From contig NC_134026.1 in assembly GCF_964204645.1 (NCBI RefSeq), positions 2,790,001 to 2,854,000 of the forward strand: 64,000 nt of DNA. Reading direction: 5' to 3'. Made by a program: the position numbers and the translations under genes. Source of the DNA: Tubulanus polymorphus. Its lineage: Eukaryota > Nemertea > Palaeonemertea > Tubulaniformes > Tubulanidae. Of the stretch, positions 32,959 through 45,700 are shown one piece after another (within the stretch, counting starts at the first letter, position 1; the number at the start of each line of letters is the position of its first letter). The notes beneath the pieces are model-generated. The model ran no database searches and was not told where the DNA came from. It saw nothing but the letters and a program-made list of their open reading frames with translations.

Positions 32959-35900
32959 CGTGAATATTTATCGAATCATTCAGTTTTTCATCGCGTTTTC
33001 GAGCTAAAAGTGAAAATTTTATAAGGAATTAGATCACCGGAAATGGGCTAGGCGATATCTTTTGAGCATGCGCACTTACTGTAATTTGCGTTATATTTTA
33101 GTGGGTTCGAAACCCCAAAATGACGAGTGTTGAATTTGAAACATTTACACAGATCCAGCTCGAATCGCCGAGATCGAAATTTTTTTCGCTTACCCCGTGA
33201 CTACGGTCCCTATTATTCGAATCATGTCCCCAATCGCTACCTATCAATGAACTTTACCCCTGGATCCAACGACCGGGTGCCGCGGGAAACCGACAGGCAT
33301 GTCCCAGCGGCAAAAAGGACAAAATATTGTCCAATTCAAACTGAAAAGAATGTCCCTTTCATGCTCCGTCCGTCAAATTTCAAATTGCTATATACATGTA
33401 GGGTTGCCTGGTATCCGATATTCTGAAACTTGGTTTGCTCTGAGATACGCTCGCCATCTATCGGCTTTGAGGCCGGACAAGACACCGCCTGGAGAGGCCG
33501 CTTGGAAAATCCAATGTATGTTTCAAAAGAATATTCATATATATTCACTAAAATGTTGAAAAAAATCTAAAAGAATTGTAGCGATTTTCTGGGGAGTCTA
33601 AACTTTCTGTAAGATTATTTGCTTCTCGCTTTCTCATATGCAGTGCTCGAAATCAATGACGCAAATTGTCACCCATGTCTTTATTAGGGATGTCTATATC
33701 TAAGACACATTAGCACTTAATGTTTTCCAGATACTGATGCATTTTAGTATTGCTCTGGCGGCAGTCATTAACGAACGTGATGAGAATGGAAAAACAAATG
33801 GTGGAAAGCGCAGCGAAACCAAATACCACGAGGAAATTCTAACCGTCTCTTGCTGAGGTTTTTTTTTTTTATCACCGAGACAGAGACAAGTAAGGCAAAG
33901 TCTTTCTTCGAGCATAATTCTTACCATTTAGACAAAACAATTGAGACAAGAGTGGATCGTTAAAGGCAAATCATCTCTGAGATGAATTTCTTTTGATTTA
34001 AGTAACCCCCAAACCGAAATCGGTTGCACGCACCATCGGCTTCCGAGCACGGTTCTCTATAGTCTAACTCTATAACATCTAGGGTTTACTTTTTCCCGGT
34101 TGGTTCTTATCGATTCCGTATAACGAATTCACAGCTCACGGATAAAAGTAACAGGTTTTAAACCGCATCCCTGGATTTTTGACGAGTTCGCCTCATCGGG
34201 ATAATGCGTCCCAGAAGCAGCGCTGCCCTGACTCAATTAATATAATCGAATTAACCGTATATGTTCCCAGTGGGCTAATTTATTCTTCCTCGGTGGTTCA
34301 TCAAATGATTGTTGAAACTGTCGCGGTCTCGTTTTAATTCCATCATCGCGTGAATGAGCGCATAAAATGAAAACAGAACCTCAGAATCATGCATCGAGTT
34401 CATTCGAGTGACTTTTCCGACAAATTCCATTCAGCGCGTGTTCCCTCGGCTCGACATTTCAATGTCACAAATAAAATTTGCTGAAAATTGAATGCATTCA
34501 GTTTCTCAAATAGAAATTCCCTCGGGAGTTATACCGAACCAATTATAAGGAAACACGAAAATAGATCAATAGGCCACCAAATGGATACATCGCGTGTGAT
34601 ACTCTCAATTGTTCCACGAAAAGATATCTAGTGAAAATTACGAAGACACCGCACTATTGCCTTAAGTGTTTTTCCAAACCGAATCTTTTTCTCTTTCGAT
34701 CGATTGCTTGCGAATATAGGTCACTATCCCAGTCCGTGGGGTTCTTAAAAAGAAAACTCGACGTTTCTCTTCATCTTTGCCTTCTGGCGCCCTGATTTGC
34801 ATATCATCTATCTGGAGGCTTAGGGGCCTATAACAGAGAATTTTGCACGATGCGCGTATAGCATAACTACATGCGCTGAACTTAATCTAGAATAAAAAAA
34901 CTTAAATTTGCAAGCATTTTCTAAAGTAATGATATGTACATATTTTGCACTCATATATACCGTTTTTTCGTAGCGAGAAACGTATTCGTATTTTCAACTT
35001 TGGTGAACGATCAAGGCACCTCGCAAAACTAATATAACATGTCGTAATTAATTCAATAAAATCAAATTGACGAAAAACAGGCAGACATTTCCGGGGTATA
35101 TATTTCACAAATACTCGGTAAAATACGAAACATTTCACCGTGTTGTGAATTCAATTATCAAAATTGCCTACGTTTTCGTCTGTTTCATTTTGACTCCCAG
35201 GGATGCTTCGAAATTGTTTGCTTTCACTTTTCAGTACTTTTTGTTATGTCGTGAACAAACATCGCGTATGCACGTTCGCCGTCCCCCGACGTCCTCTATA
35301 AAAGGCCCGGACAGAAAGCCACCATTACTAGAATTACGGGATAGAATTAATCCGTGTCATTTCATGCGTAGAAAATCCGCAGATTTCAGAAGTGGTTTAC
35401 GTATCAGTCATACTCACGGCCGCTTAATTTCCTTGGCAAAAGCGCCATTAAGCAAAATCATGCCGTTAAGAATGCAAGGAATACTTTCAATTGCGGAGCA
35501 ATAAATGGACCAAAGATTTAGTGACCGACTCAACGCACGTTTCCACTGCATCACCGAAATATATATATTCGAGTGGTTGTTTCGATGTGATCGGCCGCTT
35601 CTGCGGTGTATTTGGCTAGGACAGTCTGGCCAACTTCCTCCTGGGTGCAATCTCTTGTATATCAAACAGGTTGCTACGCAGTTACTCGCCGAAGAATTCA
35701 CTGCATGATGTTTTACGCCTAGAAGACAACGGACGCATTGATGACGTCGACACGACAAACGACAAATCCGCAGAATGATTAATTATTCACGTGCAATCAC
35801 GGAGGCATACTGAAAATTATTGCTGTCTAATTTCACGGACATTAAGTCGAACGTGTCCCATTGAGTGGCTCAGATAAACAGCGGTGATACTGTTTTATTT

Positions 35901-36474
35901 TTCAGTTAACGATGCAGAGTCTGTGATTGACTATCTTCTTATTGGATTAATTAGAGCGCTCAATGTAAACCATAAAATATGTGCCACCGACGAAAAAAGA
36001 TGCGATTGCATTTGATTTGAAATCTCAGCGTTTGAAAAACTGAAGTGATATAGCAATACGTCATTGTGTTACAAAATATGTGTGCACGTTGCCGATGGAA
36101 GTTTTGAAAGATTCAACGTTTACGTTATCTTCATTCGTATGTCATCTGCCATAAGACCGTATATACGTTAATTACAGAGCAAATCTGATGATAAGATTAC
36201 TGCGCACGGTTGGTCACATCACGGAGACCGTACTGTGATATAATCCGCACGCAATCTTTCATATTTTCGAAATCGAGACGCGCAAAGCCATTAGTATCGG
36301 GAATTGGAGATCATTGTCGGAGACCACTGCAGCGTCAGATCGGTGTCCTCAGAAATACCGCCTCCGACGACTCGTATCTTACGTTCATTATATTTTCTAT
36401 AGAAAAAAAAAGAGATAATCGATCGTACGATATTCAGATTCTGCTTTGAGACCGTTTTTGTTCAAATCGAAGAA
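32959..36474. other. Intergenic region between RAB35 and the first GPCR
   Basis: It contains the RAB35 5' flank, with a probable minus-strand 5' UTR acceptor (TTTTAG|CTCG) near 33004. No protein exon can be supported; open frames near 33.1-33.6 kb and 35.1-35.7 kb resemble nothing known and occur on both strands. Confidence 0.45.
35297..35305 (+). promoter_or_regulatory. Candidate TATA box (TATAAAAGG) upstream of GPCR 1
   Basis: A consensus TATAAAAGG lies about 1.17 kb before the receptor ATG. It would require a long 5' UTR or a 5' UTR intron; an acceptor-like TTTTCTATAG near 36402 would serve. Confidence 0.3.
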
Positions 36475-39400
36475 ATGTCGGCAGCGATGTTGAATGGTAC
36501 CGTAAAAAACGGTACATTGACTTCGGTTCAACCGACTAATAGTGACTATTTATCGATAGATATTCCACCAGCGCTGACCATATCCGTCACGTTCATGTTT
36601 GTGTTCGTTTTAGTTTTCGGGATAATCGGGAATATTTTGGTGATATTCGTCGTCATGTTGAACAAGGACATGAGAAACTCGACGAATCTTTTTCTCGTTA
36701 ATCTGACAGTGGCTGATTTACTGGTCCTGTTGGTGTGTACCCCGATAGCTCTTCAAGAGTTCTACAACAAAGACGTCTGGAATCTCGGAGAAGGAATGTG
36801 TAAGTATTGACCGAAGATACCATCGCGCTAACGTCACATTTCCAAAGAATTACTAATCGATGATTTCGAAGATTCTTGATGATGTTATCGATTTCAAAGT
36901 GTCACTGCAAACTAATATATTTCAATATATCCAATGGGTTTAAGTTAAAATACTTAAATGAAGAAAGAAACTACAAAGTATCATCTCAGCATTGCACTCA
37001 TCTCAGCTTTTCAATATTTTATTTTTGCATGATTTGTTCAATTGATATAATTGGCTGCTTGTTGGTTTGTTGTTGTCATTGTATTTACCAGTTTGTTTCC
37101 TAATAACACACCACTTCAACGCCGCAGGAAGTGCTACGAATTATGACCTTCCGTTCGTTCTCAGCAAATCACCCAGTACAGTCATAACCGCGCTCATTAA
37201 TCGGATACATGAGATACCGTACTCGTAATTTCATCCCATTGTTAGAGTGAAACTATCTGGATATTTACTTGGAATCTCAATCTGAGCCGAGGGTTTACAT
37301 ACTTCAAGGTTGCATTTGAGACTATACTACCCCCTTATCAAATATTCAATTTATCAACCAGCTGGTACACCACAACCGCGGGCCCTGATTGATGATCAGA
37401 ATCGATATTAAGGTATACTTCAGACGATTTTTTTAACCGTCGAAATTCCACATGCCATCCCACAATTTTTCATTTATCTAATTTCAAATTCCTGAGATGA
37501 AATGCTAAATTCTATTACCATAAACTCAGTAAACAAAATATTGAATGGCCTCCGTGTTATCGACGTAAGGAATAGACTAAAAGTCTCATCACGAATCAGG
37601 TAATTGTCAATTTGAAAATCTACCAGAAATCTGCACATTCGTTTTTGTATGACTTCACAAACGAGTCAACGCAATGTCAAAATCTTACCATGTGTTGTAT
37701 GTTTAGAGCTTTTATACGTCTTCATAGAAAAATATCATCTTTCCATTTATTATCAAATTGGTGCGGCAGGAATAGTGGCGGGTCTTTTCACGAGTCGTGA
37801 CGTCAGACGACGATGGAAGCTTCTCAACGGACTTGAAGCGATACCGCTGTTCTCCCATTAGCTTTATTATAACAAACGATTTTGTTATGTGCGTTGATGG
37901 GAATTGTTTCCACATGAAACTTGAAACTTGAAAAGTCATGCATCCTCTGGCATGGCGGATCCGTCGTTAGTCGCTCCTTAACGATTTGGTTGTGATTCCA
38001 CATGTAAAAACTTCTTAACTTATCAATTTTCAACTCACATTTTTGTTAACGAAAAACGAAATCTTCGAATGCCACATACTTAAGTATGCCACAATCATGG
38101 CTACGATTTAAGACAAGTCTTAGACCATCTTAGTTCTATAGCCACCCAACAAGTTAAGACCACAGTCTTTAAATTTATGACCACTTTTACGACCGGAAGT
38201 CGCGACTGCGCAACTGAACCCATGTCCTTACAATAACAGAGTTGATCTAGTCGATCATGTTATAAGCATAACCTTTTTAGGACTTTTACTTTGGTATCTT
38301 TATAACTAGTAACAAGAGGAATTAAAATGTGAATCGATTCTACAAACTTTTGTGCGTGCGAATTTATCAGTAGAATCTACGGAAATCGTCCCCGGAACAA
38401 AAGGATACTTAGAAGGATAAATTTTCGGAGATGCTTCTTAAGGTAATTGCCAGGAGAGTGATTCTTTCTTTGATAGCATTTCTCTCGCAGTTACCTTAGT
38501 TAGCATGGCGATCCATGAATCGACGATAACTGACGAAGAACAACGAACGACAAAGAAAGGATGGTTTATGGAACATTCCGAAAAGATGCCATATTCATTA
38601 ACGAACCAGACTGACCCTTAATTGCAAACCTTTCTTATATATTCTACTGAGTTGGGAGACAAAAGAGTACTTGATATATTTTCGTTATGTAATATAATGA
38701 AGCTTCCGTCCATTAGCGAAATATCTTCGTTGACATCAAAACCTCAAGCTCTTAACAATATCAACAAAGATATTATGTTGCTAATGGATGCGTTTGCGGG
38801 ACTAATTATATCTTAGATTTAAGTTGCCCCTTTTTACAAAAATGATTACCTTTTCAATTCCTCGTTATCTGACAAATTTAGTTTGTGGCACGAAGTCTGT
38901 TTGATTCCCAACTAAAACTGACTTGCATAAAATGAATATTACTGGGTCCATTTATTCCTCTCGTCTTGATATCTCAGCTTGAGAGCATATTTCGATAAAG
39001 GGCTGATTTCAATATAGTTTTAAAACATCATTAATTTTTTTTGGATGTAAACGGTAGTAGTTTTCAGTATTCCAATAAAAAGATGTTTGGATGATTTTGT
39101 CCTCGTCCTCCTACAGCGTACTTGCAAGTTTTTTCTCCACATACAATCTACATGTTATTTGCAGAAATCTGAAGAGCGATAAAAGATTTATTTGCCGCGG
39201 TACAGTAATGACTCAAGACTCATGACATTTTGCGGTTGCGAATTAGCGCTTACAACATCGATAATGCTTTCCAAATAACTCTCATTTTAAGATAGTTACG
39301 GGTAATACTCAGATGTGATACATCAATTTCAAATGCATTTAGGTTCGAGAGGTGTCCATCGATTTGCATACCACTACTATTCTAAATAGCATTTCATAGG

Positions 39401-40418
39401 CGTCCAAAAATGGTCTCTCGATGTTCGGAAGCTTACATCGTGAACTCTTTTGGTGAATCAGAAAAAGTCTAAAAAATCTACATGTTTCAAAATTCAACGT
39501 CGTACATTCAATACCAATCCAATAGATGGTAATTATCTATTCTGTTTTTCAGGTAAATTGCTACCTTTCCTTGAGAATGCCGTTACACATGCATCAGTGT
39601 TGACGATTCTAGCCATTAGTATGGAACGCTACTACGCTATTTGTCACCCACTACGGGCGCCCGCCCTTTGGACCAACCGCTGTTTGTCAAAGCTTCTCAC
39701 AGTCGTCTGGTCAGTTGCCGTAATAAGCACGTTACCGTTTTTCTTCATGGCAGAACTAATGCATAAACGAGCCCTGGACGGAACGCCGATCCTAGTTTGT
39801 CAAACTCTGATCACCAAGCCGTGGCAACAGGTGTACATCACAGCCATTGCGGTTTGCTTCCTTTTAGTGCCGTTCGTCATAATGATTATTTTATACGGAA
39901 TCGTTGGAAAAAAGTTACTCTATGACAAATGCGCTCTTGGTAATCAAACCGACGACAAAGCCGTCTCAGCTCTACACAGCAGGCGGCAAATAGTTATCAT
40001 GTTGATTTCGATTACTGTCATATTTTTCGTTTGTCTGTTGCCATTCCGCGTACTGTCATTGTATCTCATATACAATTCGATGGAGGCTTTTAAAAAGCTG
40101 GGCATTCCTACCGTAATCGCCATAGTTTATTTCTGTCGTCTGATGATCTACATTAACAGCGCCATAAATCCGATCGTCTACAACGTCATATCGACGAAGT
40201 TCCGCAAAGCTTTCAAACAGATACTCACGCGTTATGTATGTTGCGAGTCGTGCACGTGGACCGAAATGGAAGAAACTCCCAGTCCGTTCGTGCGCGTCAA
40301 CCCTGCATACCGCAGGTCAGTATCGCAAGCTATCGACGAGGATGCCGGAGAGGATGGGATCGAACCTGTAGCTTCGGATCGAGTCAGAATGATGGAAGAG
40401 CAGGGCGAAACACCTTAA
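36475..40418 (+). CDS. Class A GPCR resembling ecdysis-triggering-hormone receptor (ETHR-like), paralogue 1
   Basis: Two exons, 36475-36799 and 39553-40418, encode 396 aa. The intron splits the TM3-entry Cys codon (MC|K). The extracellular N-terminus has glycosylation sites at Asn7 and Asn12. TM1 is at about 34-58, and TM2 holds Asp81 (LTVADLLVLLVCTP). The G-protein motif ERY is at 133-135, ECL2 has its Cys in ILVCQT, TM6 contains CLLPFRVLSLYLIY, and TM7 ends NSAINPIVY. Three Cys after TM7 (YVCCESC) are possible palmitoylation sites. The blocks MRNSTNLFLVNLTVADLL and THASVLTILAISMERYYAIC, together with CLLPFRVL, are what I recall of arthropod ETH receptors and fit that group better than TRH or ghrelin receptors. 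The ligand in this animal is unknown. Confidence 0.85.
36800..39552 (+). other. Intron of GPCR 1 (2.75 kb)
   Basis: Donor ATGT|GTAAGT and acceptor TTTTTCAG complete the Cys codon in frame. No other gene or clear repeat is seen inside. Confidence 0.7.
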
Positions 40419-41417
40419 ATTACCGGTAATCACTCACTGTGAAAAAAATAATATCTAACCGACGAATATGAAAGATCTCATCCTGACAGGTTGGAAAATG
40501 ACGGAACTTTTCATGTGATCGTTTGATGAAGGTGATCTGAGTGACAACGATCGCGTTTAAAACGATTCGCAACGTGCGCTAATTACTCTTGATTACAGAA
40601 ACAGTAAAGTTTGAAAATCCAAGAGGTGATAAAAAGACATAATTCTCTTTTTTTTTACTACCACGATGTTTTTCTTTTTTATCTTCAGAAGCACTCGGAA
40701 GTAAATTCGTTGTGTATAATTTTCCTAAAAATAATTTGAAAAATACATACAAATATTGAAATAATTCCTACACTGGTTTGTGTAATAAGCTGGCCCGCGT
40801 AGCACGTATAAAAAGCCTACCCGGAGGCTGTCCGCGATCAATTTTGTATCATTATCAAAGAACTTCAGTGATATTTTTATTCGGTCGCAGTCGGTAATAC
40901 ATCAATTGCGTAAAAAATGTTTAATAAGATATTCACATACGCAAGGACGCAGAGGTGTGAGCTTAGGTTTAGCCGCCGGTAAAGAATTAATGAATTCTAC
41001 GAAACGTGTCAACAATATGAGAAGGCGCGTGGCCTGAATGGAAGGGATTTCCGTATTCCGTGACTAGTATTGGATGCGAATTTTTATTATATAAACAGTA
41101 ACACCGACTAGATATTGTTTCTAACCACAGTGAACGGTGTTCGAATCGAATATGTTAAGTGCGCTATGTAGCTTATAGTTTTTGAAAAAGAATCAATATA
41201 AATTAACCATAAGACTAACATGCAAAATCATCTTAAATCTCACGAAGTTCTATTTTATTTTGATTGATTTCAGAAATGTATATAATACATTAAGTGTTTT
41301 TCTTACTGTTAATATAATCTCGTGTATATACGTAGATTGATATATCGTTGGGCTTCTTGTCACTCTTTTATTGTGTCTGTTAACGTGTTAAAGTCTATGT
41401 TTTTCAAAGTTTGATGA

Positions 41418-41423
41418 AATAAA
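41418..41423 (+). terminator. Candidate GPCR 1 polyadenylation signal (AATAAA)
   Basis: GATGAAATAAATATGG lies about 1 kb after the receptor stop; the intervening sequence has no gene and reads as 3' UTR. Confidence 0.45.
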
Positions 41424-41528
41424 TATGGTTAACAGTTGACGTGTACATGATTGTCACTTTCTGGCCTTGATACCAAAACAACCGATGAAACATTTCTGTA
41501 GTTCGTCGAACACATGAAGTTTAACATC

Positions 41529-41637
41529 TAAGGGGTCTGCATAAAGTACGTACGCTTGACTTCCGGGTGTTTTCAACCCCTCCCCTCCCCATGTACGTTT
41601 TTTCATAACCCCCTTGTGTACATACTTATATGATTGC
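41529..41637. mobile_element. Family C foldback remnant (AAGTACGTACG)
   Basis: The left end, CTGCATAAAGTACGTACG, and the right end, GTGTACATACTTATATG, are imperfect inverse copies around a C-rich centre (CAACCCCTCCCCTCCCC). It is related to the neighbouring element at 41815. Confidence 0.5.
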
Positions 41638-41814
41638 CTCCTCCCTGTAAAAGGGAATTTTTCAGGATCCATGGTTTAAAAAGGCAAAATTCACCAGTAT
41701 TTATCAGAGCCCCGACAACGATTACGTATTGACGAAGTGAAAGACCGAGAGAGGGGAATTCCAAGGAAATCCCAACAAATATAGGGGATATTTGTAAAAA
41801 TCACATTGTGTTTC

Positions 41815-41962
41815 GTGCACAAAGTACGTACTATAAACATTAACCCTCCCCTTGGAAAAGTATTTACGCTTTGAGCTTACCCCTCCCCTCCCCCTGTACG
41901 CTTTGGTACGGGTTTCTGAAACCCCAAACCCTCTCTCCTACGTGCGTACGTACTTAATGCAC
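41815..41962. mobile_element. Family C foldback element (GTGCA...AAGTACGTAC)
   Basis: The left terminus GTGCACAAAGTACGTAC and the right terminus GTACGTACTTAATGCAC are inverse with two mismatches over 17 bp. The centre holds CCCCTCCCCTCCCCC. There is no open frame. Confidence 0.75.
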
Positions 41963-42666
41963 GGCCCCTGCACGATACTCTAAGCCGGCTGATAAAGCTT
42001 CAACGGGCAGTCTCCTGCAACGCCCCGATTCCTGTAGAGAAACAAGATACACGAGTTTTACATGACATGAAACGGAACTGCGATAAGACGAAGATTCGTG
42101 GTAGTCCGCAGGAGTCGTTCAACACTCGATCTAGCTATACCTAAGTTTACACCGCGGGTAGCAAAGATTGCTGTGTATAAAAAGCTGTAAGATATTGCAT
42201 TGAAATCGCTTGAGAGAATTAAGAAAAGCGTTTTTTTATGCGTCAGCAGCCCGGTATACTTTAAACGTATATTTCTAAATTTTTCGATGGAACCTTATCG
42301 GCAAAAGCTACATAAATACAAGATGAAACATCGATATATCCCCACGAAAAACTACGTTTTGGGGGAAAACGAAAGGATGTGTTGATTTCCCTTGTGAGAA
42401 CAAATGTTTTTGTGTTGTTTATTTACGGGTTCGGGTTGATAGTTTAACTGGCGTGTAAAATATGCGCCCTCACAGTCATACATATTGTCACCATACTTTC
42501 CAATGAGAAACAAAAATACATAAATCTTCAGTTAAGCTTTTACAAATATTTGCATCGATATTCCCGTCACACTCTAGCCATCGACACGATTCTGGAAATA
42601 GATGAACAAACCATACAAGAAAAACGAGTATCTTGTACACGTCACATTTGAAGGTGAATGAATATA

Positions 42667-42701
42667 ATCAGGGAAGTGTGATCTCATCACACTTCCCTGA
42701 T
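42667..42701. repeat. Perfect 16-bp inverted repeat with a 3-base loop
   Basis: ATCAGGGAAGTGTGAT and its exact inverse are separated by CTC. Pairing stops abruptly at both outer ends. Confidence 0.9.
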
Positions 42702-45700
42702 ATAATCAACGACCAACCCCAGTGTATGATAAAAGATAATTTTCTAGGTGTACAGGGATATTGGCGTTGGTCATCGGATCTATACATTATCAATTGTGAC
42801 AAGTCTGTGCGGCAGAAAAAGGCAAATTATCTCGCGTCTGAAGCTGTACGGATATTTTCCAGAAATCACATATCCAATTCAACAGTGATAATTGAGAATT
42901 CCGGTCATTTTACGATGTCTGAATGTCTGACGTTCACCTAGATTAGGTAGTATTCACATCTCGTCGATCGTCGGCTGTGACCAATCATGTCAGGTTAAAG
43001 CAGTTACGGGCGTCGCGTTAAGTTGTTTTATACGTCTGCCTAAGTGATAATTCTTCAATGACCTTGACCTAGATCGGAAATATATCTCTTAATTCTCGGA
43101 TAAACGGTCGGTAACTGCTGATTGCCTGGGTAACAAATAGTATTCTCAATTACCGTGCGCGTTCTGTATTCGTGGATCGACTGTCAGACCTGTCTCGGCC
43201 GTACTGTGTATTTAACGCCAATTTACTGGGTAGGTCTACGTCACTAACTGTCTCGACCAGCCAAGGTGAACCTTGATTGATTTTGCCACTTCTTATACGT
43301 GCGTTTCCGGGTACGGTTTTACCTACAAATTCGCATACGCTTATGACTAAGTCTTTTACCTCGCTTTGTCGCTGCAATCACTCCTGGTTTCCAGTTTAAT
43401 TAATTTCACGGTTTTGCATTTTCTGCCCGATTCACTCATATAAAGCACCAGCTTTACGTAGGATTCGCTTTTCCAGGTAAACCGACGATATAATTGTGGG
43501 TTATTGCGTTCAAATTGACGCCACTTTGAACCGGTGTATAGAATTAATTTCGTTGGCAGCCATGAATTTAAATCATCACACAGAGAAACGTAACTGCGGT
43601 GTGTTAATAATTTCAGCGTGTTTTGCCGCTTGCTTGCGACGGCTAATTTTCAGGATTTTCGTCTAAGGATGATATGAGATTTTTGTAAGTGCCTTATTGA
43701 GCTGTGAATTTGATTAGATTTCGCCATAACTCGTAAATCATATTAAACCTGATCAGGATTGTGTCTGATTCTATTTTCTGTGTAATTTGGTTACTTAGAC
43801 ATGGTTATTCCGTCGTCAAATCTTCTTTAAGATGTGATATATCTTTTGGCATGTAGTATTAAGCATTAATTAGAACCGAGCTCAAATTACATGATGACTA
43901 TTTGGGCGCGACGAAATGCATTGGATATACAGACCTCCCATCTTTCTATAAATCACTACCGATAACATAATTCACAATTTTCAGAATCAAATTCAATGTA
44001 TTCATGAATTTCATATTGTTAGTACCACTTTCATCAAATCAAAAACTATCATTTCCTTAAATCTCCTAAGTTGAGAATTTCGTTGCAGAAGTTTTTGCCG
44101 CATATCATATCTAAATCGAGAAATCCCAAATCTCAATTATGTGTGTCGTGTGTTTCGTGCAAATCTCCGATGCTTTTTGATCCGTCGTTAGTGTCTTTCT
44201 TTTTATTAAAACTCTGCTACAGGCGTTACTAAATGATGATATATCAAAGCGAGAGAATGAAGGCCATCGCAACATGAATTCCCTGGGTATCATTTTGTTT
44301 TATCTATACGCTGATGTGAGAAGCATATTTCCAGTCGTAAGGCAACAACAGGATACGTGGCGGGCGGGGGGGGGGGGGGCTAGTGGCATGGCCTTCCACT
44401 TACTGAACCTACCAGGTGGATATATTGCCGGTTTTGGACGGTTCTCATAATTTCTTCTATCATATCAATTCACCATTTCTTTGAAGTAATGCATTTCCTG
44501 TATCTCACACGCGATAGGGTAGCGTGGGCAACAATTAATTATTATACTCAGAGACTTAGTAAGCCTGAGAGTTGTTCATTACGTAAATTGCTTCTCGGAA
44601 GATGGATCAGACGAGGTGAACTTCACCTCGCTGAATTACGAGGCCATAATCAACTGATTTAGGGCGACCTGCAATAGTAGTTCGAACGTACTTCACATTG
44701 GTATCATGTCCCTCTGGAAGGCGATACCTCACGTAGCCTTTTACGGCAGCGAGTGAAACATCATCGTAAATCTTAAAAAACGCGGTATCTGGGGTAAGTT
44801 ATAAGTGAGATCAAGCCGTGGAAAGCGCAGATGCAAAAAGTACAGTGAAGTTCTATTTTTCGCTGTTTCTTCGTTAAATTGTAGTGCTTTTTCTATGCTA
44901 AAACTTTCTCTGCCAGTATTGGAAATTCAGAACTACAACTGTGAACGAGAAAGCTACTCAATCTCCGGAAATAAGTGGTCACTTACAACAAAAAATAATG
45001 CAGCAAAATCTTTTGATCGTAATTTCTCCATTAGATGGGAAGAGAAAGTGTAGAATAAAGGTACCGCGCCTATTCATAACGAGTAACAGATTAATCTTTG
45101 AAAAAAGTCGAAAACAGATGATCATTCGAGTTGCATGGAATTCCAAACATGGAGCAAATAAGATGAAACGGCTTTAATCGTGCTCAAGTAGATTTAGGTA
45201 TAAAGCCACTGACGCTAGTCAGAGGTAGAGATCTCCCCAATGTCGACGACGTGTTGCGATCAATCTTGGCAACTGAAGAAGATTCATGACTTCATGACGG
45301 CGTAAATAGGTCATCACAATCTTTTTGGTCATGATAAACCATGACTGATTTGGAATTAGATTTCAAATGCACCATTTGTGTTGATTTCTCTTGAAGACAA
45401 GTTTTCATTTTTTATGACGATAGAATTAAAGTTATATAACAGCGATATGAATACAGTGGCTGGGTGTGGATTTAAACACATACCATGAACCTCAAAAAGT
45501 GTTTATTGGCGGACTTCATTATGTATCACGGCGTCAGACATTTAACCTTTCATTTCAAACTTCGTGTAGTTCATTACCGTAATTTGTGTTAAGACCACCA
45601 TCCGCTCGAACCCAGCAATTTATACACGAACCTCGCAAAATTGTAATTGATGGTTTTCTACGTTAAAATGGTGTTCGACTTCGTTCAGTTGTTATTCACA

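Noticed and set aside
33097-33116. tRNA B-box-like GGGTTCGAAACCC upstream of RAB35
   Set aside because: It is a simple palindrome with no A box or cloverleaf around it.
33127-33559. Overlapping open frames that might be a first exon divergent from RAB35
   Set aside because: Several frames on both strands are open at once, none has a recognisable motif, and no downstream exon can be joined.
35067-35758. Overlapping 145- and 114-codon open frames on opposite strands
   Set aside because: They overlap antisense with no family resemblance; the region is better read as GPCR 1 upstream sequence.
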